A stretch of 13,555 nucleotides of DNA from Bacteroidales bacterium (GCA_025350385.1 JANXXZ010000073.1:1-13555); one strand, 5' to 3'. Counted from the stretch's first letter, positions 1 through 8,283 are shown. Translations and numbers: made by a program. Notes: generated by a model not told the origin, from the letters alone.

Positions 1-2
1 TT

Positions 3-3000
3 TTGCTCGGCTGGGGCATATATTCACTTACCCAGTTAAAGGTTGATGCAGTTCCCGATAACACCAATAACCAGGTTCAGATCATATCCATTACTCCTTC
101 TCTGGCAGTTCAGGAGGTGGAATTGTTTATTACGGTTCCCATTGAAGTATCGGTAGCCAGCATACCTGATGTAGTTGAGTTACGGTCCATTTCACGACTG
201 GGATTATCAGTGGTTACCGTAGTATTTAAGGATAAGGTGGACATCTATTGGGCAAGGCAGCAGATAAGCGAACGGCTTACAGAAGCTGCCGAGCAGATTC
301 CTGAAGGTCTTGCCAAAATACAGATGGCGCCGGTTTCAACAGGCCTGGGCGAAATATTCCAGTACACCCTTGATGTACAGAAAGGATTCAATTATTCCTT
401 AAGCGACCTGCGAACCATCCAGGATTGGATTGTCAGGAGGCAGATGCTAGGAACACCGGGTGTTGCCGATGTAAACAGCTACGGCGGCTTTGTGAAACAA
501 TGCGAAATTGCTGTAAACCCCGACCGGTTGAGAAGTATGGGAATCACCCTGAGTGATATTTTTGATGCACTCGAAAAAAACAATGAGAATACCGGGAGCG
601 CCTATATCGATAAAAAACCAACCTCCTATTTTATCCGTGGAATCGGACTGGCATCTTCATTAGAGGATGTGGAGAAAATTGTAGTAAAATCCCCTGAACA
701 TGGTGTGCCTGTTCTTATCCGTGATATAGCTACCGTTCAGTTTGGCCACGCTCCGCGATACGGAGCCTTTGTTGCTGATACCAGTGAAGTGGTAGGAGGT
801 GTTGTGATGATGCTTAAAGGGGCAAATGCAGCCCAGGTAATTAAAGTGGTGGAAGAACGCATTGCCACTATCCAGACTTCATTACCCAAAGGAGTCTGTA
901 TTGTCCCTTACCTTGACAGGTCCGACCTGGTGAGCCGTGCCATTGGCACTGTTTCGCGCAACCTGCTTGAAGGAGGACTGATAGTAATTTTTATACTTGT
1001 ACTATTCCTTGGGAACCTCCGTGCTGGCCTGGTAGTAGCATCCGTGATACCTCTTTCAATGCTTTTTGCCATTTCGCTCATGAACCTGTTTGGAGTATCG
1101 GGCAACCTGATGAGCCTGGGAGCAATTGACTTCGGGCTCATAGTTGATGGAGCTGTTATCATTGTGGAAAGTGTCGTACACCGGTTAAACCAGAACCGTG
1201 GTAAGCCCGGTGAAATTATGCTTCGAAACCAGCAGGAAATGGACGACACCGTTTTTTCATCTGCGAAACGCATGATGAGTTCAGCCACTTTCGGGCAGGT
1301 TATAATCCTGATCGTTTACCTGCCAATCCTTACACTGGTAGGAATTGAAGGCAAGATGTTCCGCCCGATGGCCGAAGTAGTCTCTTTTGCATTGATCGGG
1401 GCGATTCTCCTTTCAGTAACCTGGGTTCCCATGGCTTCAGCTCTCTTCCTGAGCAAAAAAACAACATCAACACCATCTTTCTCCGATAAAATGATGACCC
1501 GTCTCCATCGCTGGTTTTCGCCAGCCCTGGCCTTCGCACTACGTCGTAAAGCCCTGGTGGTAACTGCTTCGGTCATCATGTTTGGGGCAGGCATTTTCAT
1601 TTTCAGCAGGCTGGGCGGTGAGTTTATCCCTACCCTCGAAGAAGGCGACCTCGCTGCGGGTGTTATGACCCTGCAGGGCAGTTCTCTTACCAATACCGTT
1701 GAAACAGTTGAAAAAGCAAACAAAATTCTGCTCGATAATTTCCCTGAAGTAAAAAGATGTATCTGCAAGATAGGCGCGGGTGAAATCCCCACCGATCCTA
1801 CACCAATGGAAACCGGTGACTATATTATAACACTTAAGGATAAGAGTGAATGGACCTCGGCCGAAAACCGTGAAGAACTCGTTCAAAAAATGCAGGAGAA
1901 ACTGGCAGCGATTCCGGGGGTGAAATTTGAATTCCAGCAACCCATACAGATGCGGTTCAATGAACTCATGACCGGGTCGAAACAGGATGTGGCCGTTAAA
2001 TTATTTGGCGATAACCTCGACACCCTTGCTGCTCATGCATCGGTAATTGAATCGGTACTTCGCGATATCAAGGGAATTGCTGATATTAACGTAGAAAAGG
2101 TTACCGGGCTGTCGCAGATACAGGTAGAGTATAACCGGGATAGGATGGCCCAATACGGCTTGTCCGTTTCGGATGTAAACCGGGTGCTGCGTTCAGCTTT
2201 TGCCGGGACCACAGCCGGGGTGATTTATGAAGAGGAAAAACGGTTTGACATCGTTGTAAGGCTAAGTGAAGAATACAGGCAAGATATAGAAAACGTGCGA
2301 AACCTGCCGGTTGCAATTCCGGGAGGACAGCAAATCAGTCTTGACCAGGTGGCCGATATACAGATAAAATCAGGCCCTGCCCAGGTATCCCGCGAGGATG
2401 CCCGCAGGCGTATTACAGTTGGATTCAATGTACGGGGGCGTGATGTGCAAACTGTCATTGCTGAGGTGAAGCTAAAACTACTGAAAAGCACTTCCCTGCC
2501 TGCCGGTTATTACATTACTTATGGCGGTCAGTTTCAAAACCTCGCCGAAGCCCGCAACAGGCTGGCTATAGCTGTTCCTGTCGCACTGCTGCTCATTTTC
2601 ATCTTGCTATACTTTACCTTTTATTCGCTCAGGCAAACACTACTCATTTTTACCGCAGTTCCCATGGCGACAATCGGCGGGGTGTTCGCACTTTACTTCC
2701 GGGGCATGAATTTCAGCATCTCGGCTGGAGTCGGTTTTATCGCCTTATTCGGAGTAGCCGTCCTGAACGGAATTGTGCTTATTGCCGAATTCAACCGGTT
2801 AAAGAAAGAAGGCATGCATGATATCCACCGCCGGGTGATCAGGGGATTGGAAGCGCGGTTACGCCCTGTACTAATGACTGCAATGGTTGCTTCGCTCGGG
2901 TTCTTACCCATGGCTCTTTCCACATCAGCAGGTGCTGAGGTGCAAAAGCCACTTGCGACGGTGGTGATCGGGGGACTAGTTACCTCCACTCTGCTCACCT

Positions 3001-4313
3001 TACTCGTGCTGCCGGTATTGTACATCCTTTTTACAGGCAAAAGAAAGCGAACCGGTAAAATTTCTCTACCTTCAGTTGTTATTTCTTTGCTCATAACCTG
3101 TGCTATTTTCTTCAGTAATGAAACGAGGTCACAAAACCCGGTAATTATTACCGAAACACAGGCTATCCGCAGAGCCCTCGACAGCAACGTTACAATCAGT
3201 AACGCATCGCTTGAACACAGCTATCAAAAAGCCCTGAAAGGAAATTCATGGGATATCGGGAAGACGGAGTTTGACATGGAATACGGACGAATGAATTCAA
3301 GGGAGAAAGACAACAGCTTTTCAGTTTCCCAATCGCTTGCCTTTCCGACGGTTTATTATCGGCAGGCCCGACTGGCAGAAGCCAATACTTCGTCTTCAGA
3401 CAAAAGGATTTCTGTAGTCCGGAATGAATTGACTACAAATGTCAGGTCAATCTACTGGCAATTATCCTATTTGTTTGCCAAAAGACAGTTGTTGAAATAC
3501 CAGGACAGTTTATACACCGGTTTCATGAATGCAGCTGAACGGAAAGCAACATTAGGTGAAACTGTTCAGCTCGAAATGCTCACCGCCCGCACACAAAGCC
3601 TGGAAGCTAAAGATCAGCTCAACCAGGTAGGAGCTGATATCAGCATTAGCAGCCGAAGACTCCAGTCCCTTTTAAATTCGAAATTGCCATTGATTCCAGC
3701 TGACACTGTTCTCAGGAAGCTTATTCTTTCGGCGCCACCTGATGATAAAGCGCTTGTTTCAAACCCCTTGCTTCAGTATGTAAGCCAACAAACAAAAATA
3801 GCAGCCAGGCAAACAGAACTGGAAAAAGCCAGAATACTGCCTGATATCAAACTGGGGGCTTTCAGCCAAACGATGCGGGGTTCAGAAGAAGTGAACGGCT
3901 CAGCAAGGATATATGGCTCCGGCGACCGGTTTAACTGGTTTCAGGCTGGTCTTGGTATCCCGATCTGGATAAAACCCTGGACCATCAAGGTAAAAGCGGC
4001 CAGGATCAATGAAATGATATCAGCCGGCATTGAAGAGCAATTCAGGAATGAACTCAGCAGTGAATTTGACCAACTCCGGCAGGAATACCAGAAATACACG
4101 GGAACCCTGCAGTTTTACGAGACAACAGCACTGCCCGGTGCCGAAATGATTATCAGGCAAACCGAAAAAGGATACAAGGGAGGCGCCATGGACTACCTGG
4201 ATTATATCCAGAACCTTCAGCGGGCATTGCTCATCAGGTCCAATTACCTGGAAACCCTGAACAAATACAACCAGTCAGTAATTTCAATCGATAAATTTAC
4301 ATCAAACAATTAA
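3..4313 (+). CDS. CzcA/CusA-family heavy-metal efflux RND pump fused to a C-terminal TolC-like outer-membrane factor (5' partial)
   Basis: This is the inner-membrane proton/metal antiporter of a tripartite efflux system. The frame is open to the left edge, so probably 20-30 N-terminal residues are missing. The visible start keeps the HME-RND opening VDAVPD-TNNQVQ. TM4 carries D376, D382 and E389 in DFG-x3-DGA-x4-E spacing, the acidic triad of CzcA-type pumps. Porter-domain landmarks follow: GEFIPTLEEGD near 540-549, DPTP at 598-601, MRFNEL near 651. RND membrane segments end at about residue 1010 with the basic tail KRKR (1013-1016). A signal-peptide-like hydrophobic stretch (1022-1037) then leads into about 390 residues of TolC/CusC-type alpha-helical and beta-barrel sequence ending at 1436. 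CzcA-TolC fusions are, as I recall, a Bacteroidota variant. The adaptor gene follows after 12 bases, so the two form one operon. Family and fusion are near certain; the metal is inferred. Confidence 0.95.
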   Translation: MLGWGIYSLTQLKVDAVPDNTNNQVQIISITPSLAVQEVELFITVPIEVSVASIPDVVELRSISRLGLSVVTVVFKDKVDIYWARQQISERLTEAAEQIPEGLAKIQMAPVSTGLGEIFQYTLDVQKGFNYSLSDLRTIQDWIVRRQMLGTPGVADVNSYGGFVKQCEIAVNPDRLRSMGITLSDIFDALEKNNENTGSAYIDKKPTSYFIRGIGLASSLEDVEKIVVKSPEHGVPVLIRDIATVQFGHAPRYGAFVADTSEVVGGVVMMLKGANAAQVIKVVEERIATIQTSLPKGVCIVPYLDRSDLVSRAIGTVSRNLLEGGLIVIFILVLFLGNLRAGLVVASVIPLSMLFAISLMNLFGVSGNLMSLGAIDFGLIVDGAVIIVESVVHRLNQNRGKPGEIMLRNQQEMDDTVFSSAKRMMSSATFGQVIILIVYLPILTLVGIEGKMFRPMAEVVSFALIGAILLSVTWVPMASALFLSKKTTSTPSFSDKMMTRLHRWFSPALAFALRRKALVVTASVIMFGAGIFIFSRLGGEFIPTLEEGDLAAGVMTLQGSSLTNTVETVEKANKILLDNFPEVKRCICKIGAGEIPTDPTPMETGDYIITLKDKSEWTSAENREELVQKMQEKLAAIPGVKFEFQQPIQMRFNELMTGSKQDVAVKLFGDNLDTLAAHASVIESVLRDIKGIADINVEKVTGLSQIQVEYNRDRMAQYGLSVSDVNRVLRSAFAGTTAGVIYEEEKRFDIVVRLSEEYRQDIENVRNLPVAIPGGQQISLDQVADIQIKSGPAQVSREDARRRITVGFNVRGRDVQTVIAEVKLKLLKSTSLPAGYYITYGGQFQNLAEARNRLAIAVPVALLLIFILLYFTFYSLRQTLLIFTAVPMATIGGVFALYFRGMNFSISAGVGFIALFGVAVLNGIVLIAEFNRLKKEGMHDIHRRVIRGLEARLRPVLMTAMVASLGFLPMALSTSAGAEVQKPLATVVIGGLVTSTLLTLLVLPVLYILFTGKRKRTGKISLPSVVISLLITCAIFFSNETRSQNPVIITETQAIRRALDSNVTISNASLEHSYQKALKGNSWDIGKTEFDMEYGRMNSREKDNSFSVSQSLAFPTVYYRQARLAEANTSSSDKRISVVRNELTTNVRSIYWQLSYLFAKRQLLKYQDSLYTGFMNAAERKATLGETVQLEMLTARTQSLEAKDQLNQVGADISISSRRLQSLLNSKLPLIPADTVLRKLILSAPPDDKALVSNPLLQYVSQQTKIAARQTELEKARILPDIKLGAFSQTMRGSEEVNGSARIYGSGDRFNWFQAGLGIPIWIKPWTIKVKAARINEMISAGIEEQFRNELSSEFDQLRQEYQKYTGTLQFYETTALPGAEMIIRQTEKGYKGGAMDYLDYIQNLQRALLIRSNYLETLNKYNQSVISIDKFTSNN

Positions 4314-4325
4314 TAAGCACTATCC

Positions 4326-5537
4326 ATGAAAAAATCAATTATAATCACTTCCACGCTCCTGGTTCTGTCCGCATTCCTGTTTCATGCCTGTGATAAAAAG
4401 GGTTCAGCTCAGGCCGGCAAAGAACAGCCTGGGGCGGAAGCTGAAAAAAGCGAAACACGTGAAATCCTGCCCGATACTATCGTAGAACTGAATGTAGCCC
4501 AGATAAAAGCAGCCGGTATTGCTTTCGGAATGGTTGAGGAAAAACCGCTGGGAGTAATCATTAAAGCTTCGGGGGTGGTTTCTGTTCCCCCGGGAAACAG
4601 GGCCACTGTTTGTACTCCATGGGGCGGGTTCGTTAAAAATATCTTGTTACTGCCAGGCAGCAATATCCGGAAAGGCCAGGTACTGGCTGTGATTGAAAAT
4701 CCCGAGTTTATCGATATACAGCAGAGATACCTTGAAGCAGCCAGTAGACTCGAATTTGCCGAGGCCGATTTCAACCGGCATACACAACTTCATTCGGATG
4801 ATGTGTATTCAACACAGAACCTGCAACAGGTAACCGCCGATTTTAAAAGCCTGAAAACCCAGGTAAGCGCCCTTTCAAAAAAGCTGCATCTTCTAGGCAT
4901 TGACCCCGATCGCCTCACCGATGTTAATATCAGCCAGTCCATACCTGTACTATCGCCCATTTCCGGTTATATCAAAGAGATCTGTGTTAATAACGGGAAA
5001 TTTGTTTCGCCCACGGATGTGATGTTCGAAATCATGAACAATGACCACATGTATCTTGAACTAACCCTGTATGAGAAAGACATGAACCAGGTAATAGCCG
5101 GCCAAGAGGTTGAATTTTTCCTGAACAATGAAACGGAAACGCATCATGCAGAAGTTTACCAGGTTGCAAAAGCTGTTTCGGCTGATAAATCGTTTAAAAT
5201 TTATGCCAGTGTAAAACTGCCCTGTAAAAATGTACTGCCGGGAATGTATGTAAATGCCGGGATTACATCTGCCGGAACGAATACAACTTCAGTTCCGTCA
5301 GAGGCGGTAGTTCGTTTCAATGAAAAAAGTTACATTTTCATTTTTGAGCGGAACAAACTGGAAAACGGCAATCCCATCACCGAATACCGTATGGTAGAAG
5401 TCGGACGCGGAATAACTTCCGGAAACCAAACAGGGATCATCCTGCCTGCAGGTTTCAATAAATCGGCGAAGGTGGTGGTGAAAGGAGCTTTCCAACTTAT
5501 GGCTGCCAAAAAGAATGCAGGAGAAATGAGTTGCTGA
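4326..5537 (+). CDS. Efflux RND periplasmic adaptor subunit (CzcB/CusB, HlyD-type), lipoprotein
   Basis: This membrane-fusion protein bridges the RND pump and the outer-membrane channel in the periplasm. The N-terminus is basic (MKK) followed by a hydrophobic stretch and a relaxed lipobox FHAC with Cys22, so it is probably lipid-anchored. A charged, low-complexity linker (23-48) follows. The first half of the barrel-sandwich (lipoyl-like) domain lies near 85-128 (GGFVKNI, PGSNIRKGQ), an alpha-helical hairpin near 129-190, and the second half near 207-237 (SPISGYIKEI, NGKFV). The beta-barrel and membrane-proximal parts run to 403. I see neither the Met-rich N-terminus of CusB nor a His-rich tail. 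It starts 12 bases behind the pump gene with no Shine-Dalgarno sequence, so it is surely co-transcribed. With the fused pump/channel it makes a complete two-gene tripartite system. Confidence 0.93.
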   Translation: MKKSIIITSTLLVLSAFLFHACDKKGSAQAGKEQPGAEAEKSETREILPDTIVELNVAQIKAAGIAFGMVEEKPLGVIIKASGVVSVPPGNRATVCTPWGGFVKNILLLPGSNIRKGQVLAVIENPEFIDIQQRYLEAASRLEFAEADFNRHTQLHSDDVYSTQNLQQVTADFKSLKTQVSALSKKLHLLGIDPDRLTDVNISQSIPVLSPISGYIKEICVNNGKFVSPTDVMFEIMNNDHMYLELTLYEKDMNQVIAGQEVEFFLNNETETHHAEVYQVAKAVSADKSFKIYASVKLPCKNVLPGMYVNAGITSAGTNTTSVPSEAVVRFNEKSYIFIFERNKLENGNPITEYRMVEVGRGITSGNQTGIILPAGFNKSAKVVVKGAFQLMAAKKNAGEMSC

Positions 5538-5539
5538 GA

Positions 5540-5581
5540 AATAGAATTCCGGAAACAGAAGATAGAAGCAGAATAACAAAA
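5540..5581 (+). repeat. Degenerate 7-base-period repeat behind the adaptor gene
   Basis: Starting two bases after the adaptor stop codon, the sequence falls into six consecutive heptamers beginning at 5540, 5547, 5554, 5561, 5568 and 5575. Those at 5540, 5554 and 5561 read AATAGAA, AACAGAA and GATAGAA. The one at 5568 has the same core shifted by one base, 5575 is AACAAAA, and 5547 does not fit. It is the weakest of the four periodic repeats in this window and could be simple A-rich drift. It is listed because the other three also sit directly behind stop codons. Confidence 0.4.
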
Positions 5582-5717
5582 CGCGGAAAAAATAGAATTG
5601 CCTAGTTCCAGGTCGCATTTCGCCTTCCTCTTATGTAAGGCTGCTCTCATGGCTAATTGAAACCTTGCCATGGTGAAACCGACAAATTATAGCAGGCTGA
5701 TGATGGCAGATTTTGAC

Positions 5718-5725
5718 TATTTTTG
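5718..5725 (+). promoter_or_regulatory. Candidate Bacteroidota -7 promoter element for the DUF4301 gene
   Basis: TATTTTTG matches the Bacteroidota sigma-ABfr -7 consensus TAnnTTTG exactly. It lies 31 bases before the preferred ATG at 5757 and 19 bases before an alternative in-frame ATG at 5745, a normal leader length. No clear -33 TTTG is found 19-21 bases upstream, so only half of the promoter is recognisable. Confidence 0.4.
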
Positions 5726-5756
5726 TTTAACTCAATTCCATTCTATGATCACATCA

Positions 5757-7316
5757 ATGTTATCAAAAGAAGATCTGAAACAGATTGCTGCCAAAGGCAT
5801 TGATCCTAACGTTATTGCTCTGCAGATTGATAATTTCAGGCATGGTTTCCCGTTTATCAACCTTGACCGCCCGGCCATTGTCGGTGATGGCATTAAGACT
5901 TTTAACCTGAGGGATGCAAAAAAATTATCGTATTTCTATGATTCCAATTCTAAGAAATATGAAGTACTTAAATTTGTGCCTGCTTCCGGCGCTGCGAGCC
6001 GTATGTTTAAGGATTTGTTTGAGTTTATTCAGACCTGGTCAGGAACGAGTGAAGAATTGGAAAAACTTGAAACCGATCCCAATCTAAGTATAGTGCGGAC
6101 TTTCATAAACAGGATCAAAGATTTTGCTTTCTATGCCGACCTCGTAAAAGTATTGCGAAAGGATGGCTATGACCTGGAAGAATGTCTCAGGAAGAAAGAT
6201 TTTAAAACCATCATCGAGTACCTGCTCACCAAAAAAGGGCTGAATTATTCAAATCTGCCCAAAGGGGTGTTACAGTTCCATGTGTATCCTGATGGCCCAC
6301 GCATGTCGATTGAAGAACACCTGGTTGAAGGCGCCAATTATTGCAAGGACAAGGAGCGCCGCTCTGCCATCCACTTTACAGTGTCGCCTGAACATGCCGA
6401 TACTTTCCTAGATGAAATTAACCGGATTAAGGAAAAATACGAAGAGATGTTCGATGTAACATACGAACTCACCTTCTCATTGCAAAAAACATCAACCGAC
6501 ACAATTGCTGTTGACCTGAAAGACAAACCCTTCCGCGAAGCCGATGGCAGCCTGGTGTTCAGGCCGGGAGGTCATGGTGCACTTATCGAGAACCTCAACG
6601 ACCGAGAAAGTGAAATTATTTTCATTAAAAATATTGATAACGTGGTTCCCGACCGCATGAAACCGGATACATTCCTGTATAAAAAGGTGCTTGGCGGGTA
6701 CCTGTTCGAGTTGCAGGACATTGTTTTTGAATACATTGAAACGCTTGAAGACCGGCCTGATGAAGAAGATCTGCGGACTATCCTCCGTTTTATTAAATCT
6801 AAACTGTGCTTCGTGATTGATCCCGAATTCAACAGTTTCAGGCGTGAGGAAAAAATTGAATACCTTTTCCGTAAGCTAAACCGGCCTATACGGGTATGCG
6901 GAATGGTGAAGAACGAAGGCGAGCCGGGAGGAGGGCCTTTCTGGGTTAAAGAACCAAACGGGGAAATTTCGCTTCAGATTGTCGAATCATCGCAAATTAA
7001 CATGGATGATCCACAGCAGACTGATATTCTAGGAAAATCAACCCATTTTAACCCGGTTGATCTGGTTTGTGGAGTCCGCGACTATAAAGGACACAATTTT
7101 GATCTTCCGAAGTATATCAACCCGGCGACAGGTTTTATATCTACCAAATCGAAAGACGGGAAAACGCTCAAGGCCCAGGAACTTCCGGGTTTGTGGAATG
7201 GCGCCATGGCTGACTGGATAACCATATTCGTTGAAGTTCCGATAAGCACTTTTAACCCTGTAAAAACCGTAAACGATCTACTCAGGCCTGAACATCAGCA
7301 GATTGAGATGGATTGA
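5757..7316 (+). CDS. DUF4301 family protein, nucleotidyltransferase-like motifs
   Basis: This is a 519-residue cytosolic protein of the Bacteroidota family DUF4301, function not established. The start at 5757 (MLSKEDLKQIAAKGI) matches how family members begin, as I recall them. An in-frame ATG at 5745 is the alternative. The frame is open upstream to 5670, but that stretch contains a -7 promoter element. Landmarks: NFRHGFPF near 25-32; PASGAASRM at 75-83, resembling a phosphate-binding loop; FHVYPDGPRMSIEEH near 170; FRPGGHGALIENLN at 268-281; KNIDN at 291-295; then YRGHNFDL-like and LPGLWNGAM elements near the end. The GG/GHG plus NIDN pair recalls UDP-sugar pyrophosphorylases, so a sugar-nucleotide or related nucleotidyl transfer is possible, but this is inference. 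It has no signal peptide or membrane segment. It is monocistronic, separated from the metal operon by over 200 bases and convergent with pdxH. Confidence 0.88.
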   Translation: MLSKEDLKQIAAKGIDPNVIALQIDNFRHGFPFINLDRPAIVGDGIKTFNLRDAKKLSYFYDSNSKKYEVLKFVPASGAASRMFKDLFEFIQTWSGTSEELEKLETDPNLSIVRTFINRIKDFAFYADLVKVLRKDGYDLEECLRKKDFKTIIEYLLTKKGLNYSNLPKGVLQFHVYPDGPRMSIEEHLVEGANYCKDKERRSAIHFTVSPEHADTFLDEINRIKEKYEEMFDVTYELTFSLQKTSTDTIAVDLKDKPFREADGSLVFRPGGHGALIENLNDRESEIIFIKNIDNVVPDRMKPDTFLYKKVLGGYLFELQDIVFEYIETLEDRPDEEDLRTILRFIKSKLCFVIDPEFNSFRREEKIEYLFRKLNRPIRVCGMVKNEGEPGGGPFWVKEPNGEISLQIVESSQINMDDPQQTDILGKSTHFNPVDLVCGVRDYKGHNFDLPKYINPATGFISTKSKDGKTLKAQELPGLWNGAMADWITIFVEVPISTFNPVKTVNDLLRPEHQQIEMD

Positions 7317-7318
7317 GA

Positions 7319-7374
7319 GAGTTATGAGTGCTGAGTAGGGAGTAGGAAGTACGGTACATGGAGTAAGGAGTGTT
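7319..7374 (+). repeat. Phased heptanucleotide repeat, eight degenerate units, behind DUF4301
   Basis: Beginning two bases after the DUF4301 stop codon are eight contiguous heptamers starting at 7319, 7326, 7333, 7340, 7347, 7354, 7361 and 7368. Six begin with GAGT and one with AAGT. Only the unit at 7354 (GTACATG) departs. The last three bases of each unit vary freely. The transcript-sense strand is purine-rich and has only three C in 56 bases. No hairpin with a T-run is seen, so it is not an ordinary intrinsic terminator. Confidence 0.7.
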
Positions 7375-7453
7375 GTGCACTTAGTGCTTAGAATTTGGCT
7401 TAATAATTACTTATTACGATATTAATTTTCTCATCGTTCATTTTCAAATTATC

Positions 7454-7501
7454 AAGTCTCCCAATGGCCTTGTCTCCAGGTCTCCTTGTCACCATGTCTC
7501 C
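7454..7501 (-). repeat. Phased octanucleotide repeat, six degenerate units, behind pdxH
   Basis: Six contiguous octamers start at 7454, 7462, 7470, 7478, 7486 and 7494. On the + strand five follow NNGTCWCC (AAGTCTCC, TTGTCTCC, AGGTCTCC, TTGTCACC, ATGTCTCC) and the unit at 7462 diverges. In the sense of pdxH, which reads leftwards and ends at 7503, the repeat begins one base after the stop codon and reads GGAGACNN, again purine-rich. It shares the convergent spacer with the heptamer repeat that follows the DUF4301 stop. Confidence 0.7.
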
Positions 7502-7502
7502 C

Positions 7503-8138
7503 TCAAGGAGCCAGTCGGCATCTTTTCCACTCCTGATTAATTAGTTCAAACAGAATCCTGTCGTGCAGGCGGTTACTCCTGCCCTGCCAGAACTCAAATA
7601 AATGAGGTGACAGCAGGTATCCCCCCCAGTTTTCAGGACGGCTGAATTTCCCTTCCGAATGTGATGAAGAGAATTCCCGGTGCATTTGTACCAGGTATTT
7701 GTGGGTGGGGATTACCTGGCTCTGAGGTGAAACTACAGCACTCACCTGACTTTCCATGGGCCTTGACAGGAAGTATTCATCTGAAACTGCCGCATCGGCT
7801 TTTATAATTATTCCTTCAATCCTTACCTGGCGCTCCAGTTCTGGCCAGAAGAAAAGCAAGGCTGCTGCAGGATTTGATGAAAGTTGAATTCCTTTGCGGC
7901 TTTCGTAATTCGTAAAAAAGAGAAATCCGTTTTCATCGAATTGCTTGAGAAGGACAATCCTTGAGGAAGGCTGACCGTTGCCGGAAACGGTCGAAAGCAC
8001 CATGGCATTTGCTTCATGAACTGTTACCAGCAATGCATGCCTGAGCCAATCGCCAAACCAATCAAACGGGTCAGCGGGTAAATATTCTTCAGGGATGGCG
8101 TCCTTTCCATAGTTTTTTCTCAGATCATGTAATTCCAT
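7503..8138 (-). CDS. pdxH: Pyridoxamine 5'-phosphate oxidase
   Basis: This FMN enzyme oxidises pyridoxine or pyridoxamine 5'-phosphate with O2 to pyridoxal 5'-phosphate, in B6 synthesis and salvage in the cytosol. The 211-residue protein (E. coli PdxH has 218) has the whole family pattern. It opens with DLRKNYGK (5-12) and DPFDWF (23-28). FMN-binding RIVLLK is at 60-65, FFTNYESRKG at 74-83 and RQVRIEG at 103-109. Substrate-binding WQGRSNRLHDR is at 184-194, with the C-terminal RLAP. The ATG at 8138 is chosen because the family starts just before DLRKNYG. The frame stays open another 41 codons upstream (to 8261), but those residues match nothing in the family. It is transcribed divergently from the DUF1684 gene and shows no functional link with its neighbours. 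Confidence 0.96.
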   Translation of the reverse strand: MELHDLRKNYGKDAIPEEYLPADPFDWFGDWLRHALLVTVHEANAMVLSTVSGNGQPSSRIVLLKQFDENGFLFFTNYESRKGIQLSSNPAAALLFFWPELERQVRIEGIIIKADAAVSDEYFLSRPMESQVSAVVSPQSQVIPTHKYLVQMHREFSSSHSEGKFSRPENWGGYLLSPHLFEFWQGRSNRLHDRILFELINQEWKRCRLAP

Positions 8139-8283
8139 AACCAAAGTATTTACTGAGAGAACAATCGAGGTTTGGATATGTTTTAATACTCCGCTTTGTA
8201 TCACTATTTTAACTCCTGTTTTTATTACCTTCGCATCAGAATTATTCATGTAGATTCCCACTCAGCCAGCTCAATAAATATCT

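Noticed and set aside
3090..3101. Lipobox (LITC, Cys1033) in the pump-channel linker, as in CusC lipoproteins
   Set aside because: Thr at -1 is unfavourable and the hydrophobic run continues past the Cys (AIFF), so lipidation there is unlikely.
908..3187. Several long minus-strand open frames inside the pump gene
   Set aside because: They are antisense shadows of a strongly supported coding frame and their translations are low-complexity without family motifs.
5622..5641. Inverted repeat GCCTT/AAGGC with a ten-base loop behind the adaptor gene
   Set aside because: Short stem, long loop and no T-run; no support as terminator or operator.
7319..7501. CRISPR-like array
   Set aside because: Units are 7-8 bases, contiguous and without spacers, and no cas genes are present.
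8226..8233. TACCTTCG as -7 element of the DUF1684 gene
   Set aside because: One mismatch to TAnnTTTG and the nearest upstream TTTG (8195-8198) is 27 bases away instead of 19-21.
8139..8261. 41-residue N-terminal extension of pdxH
   Set aside because: PdxH proteins begin just before DLRKNYG; the extension matches nothing in the family and lies in the divergent promoter region.
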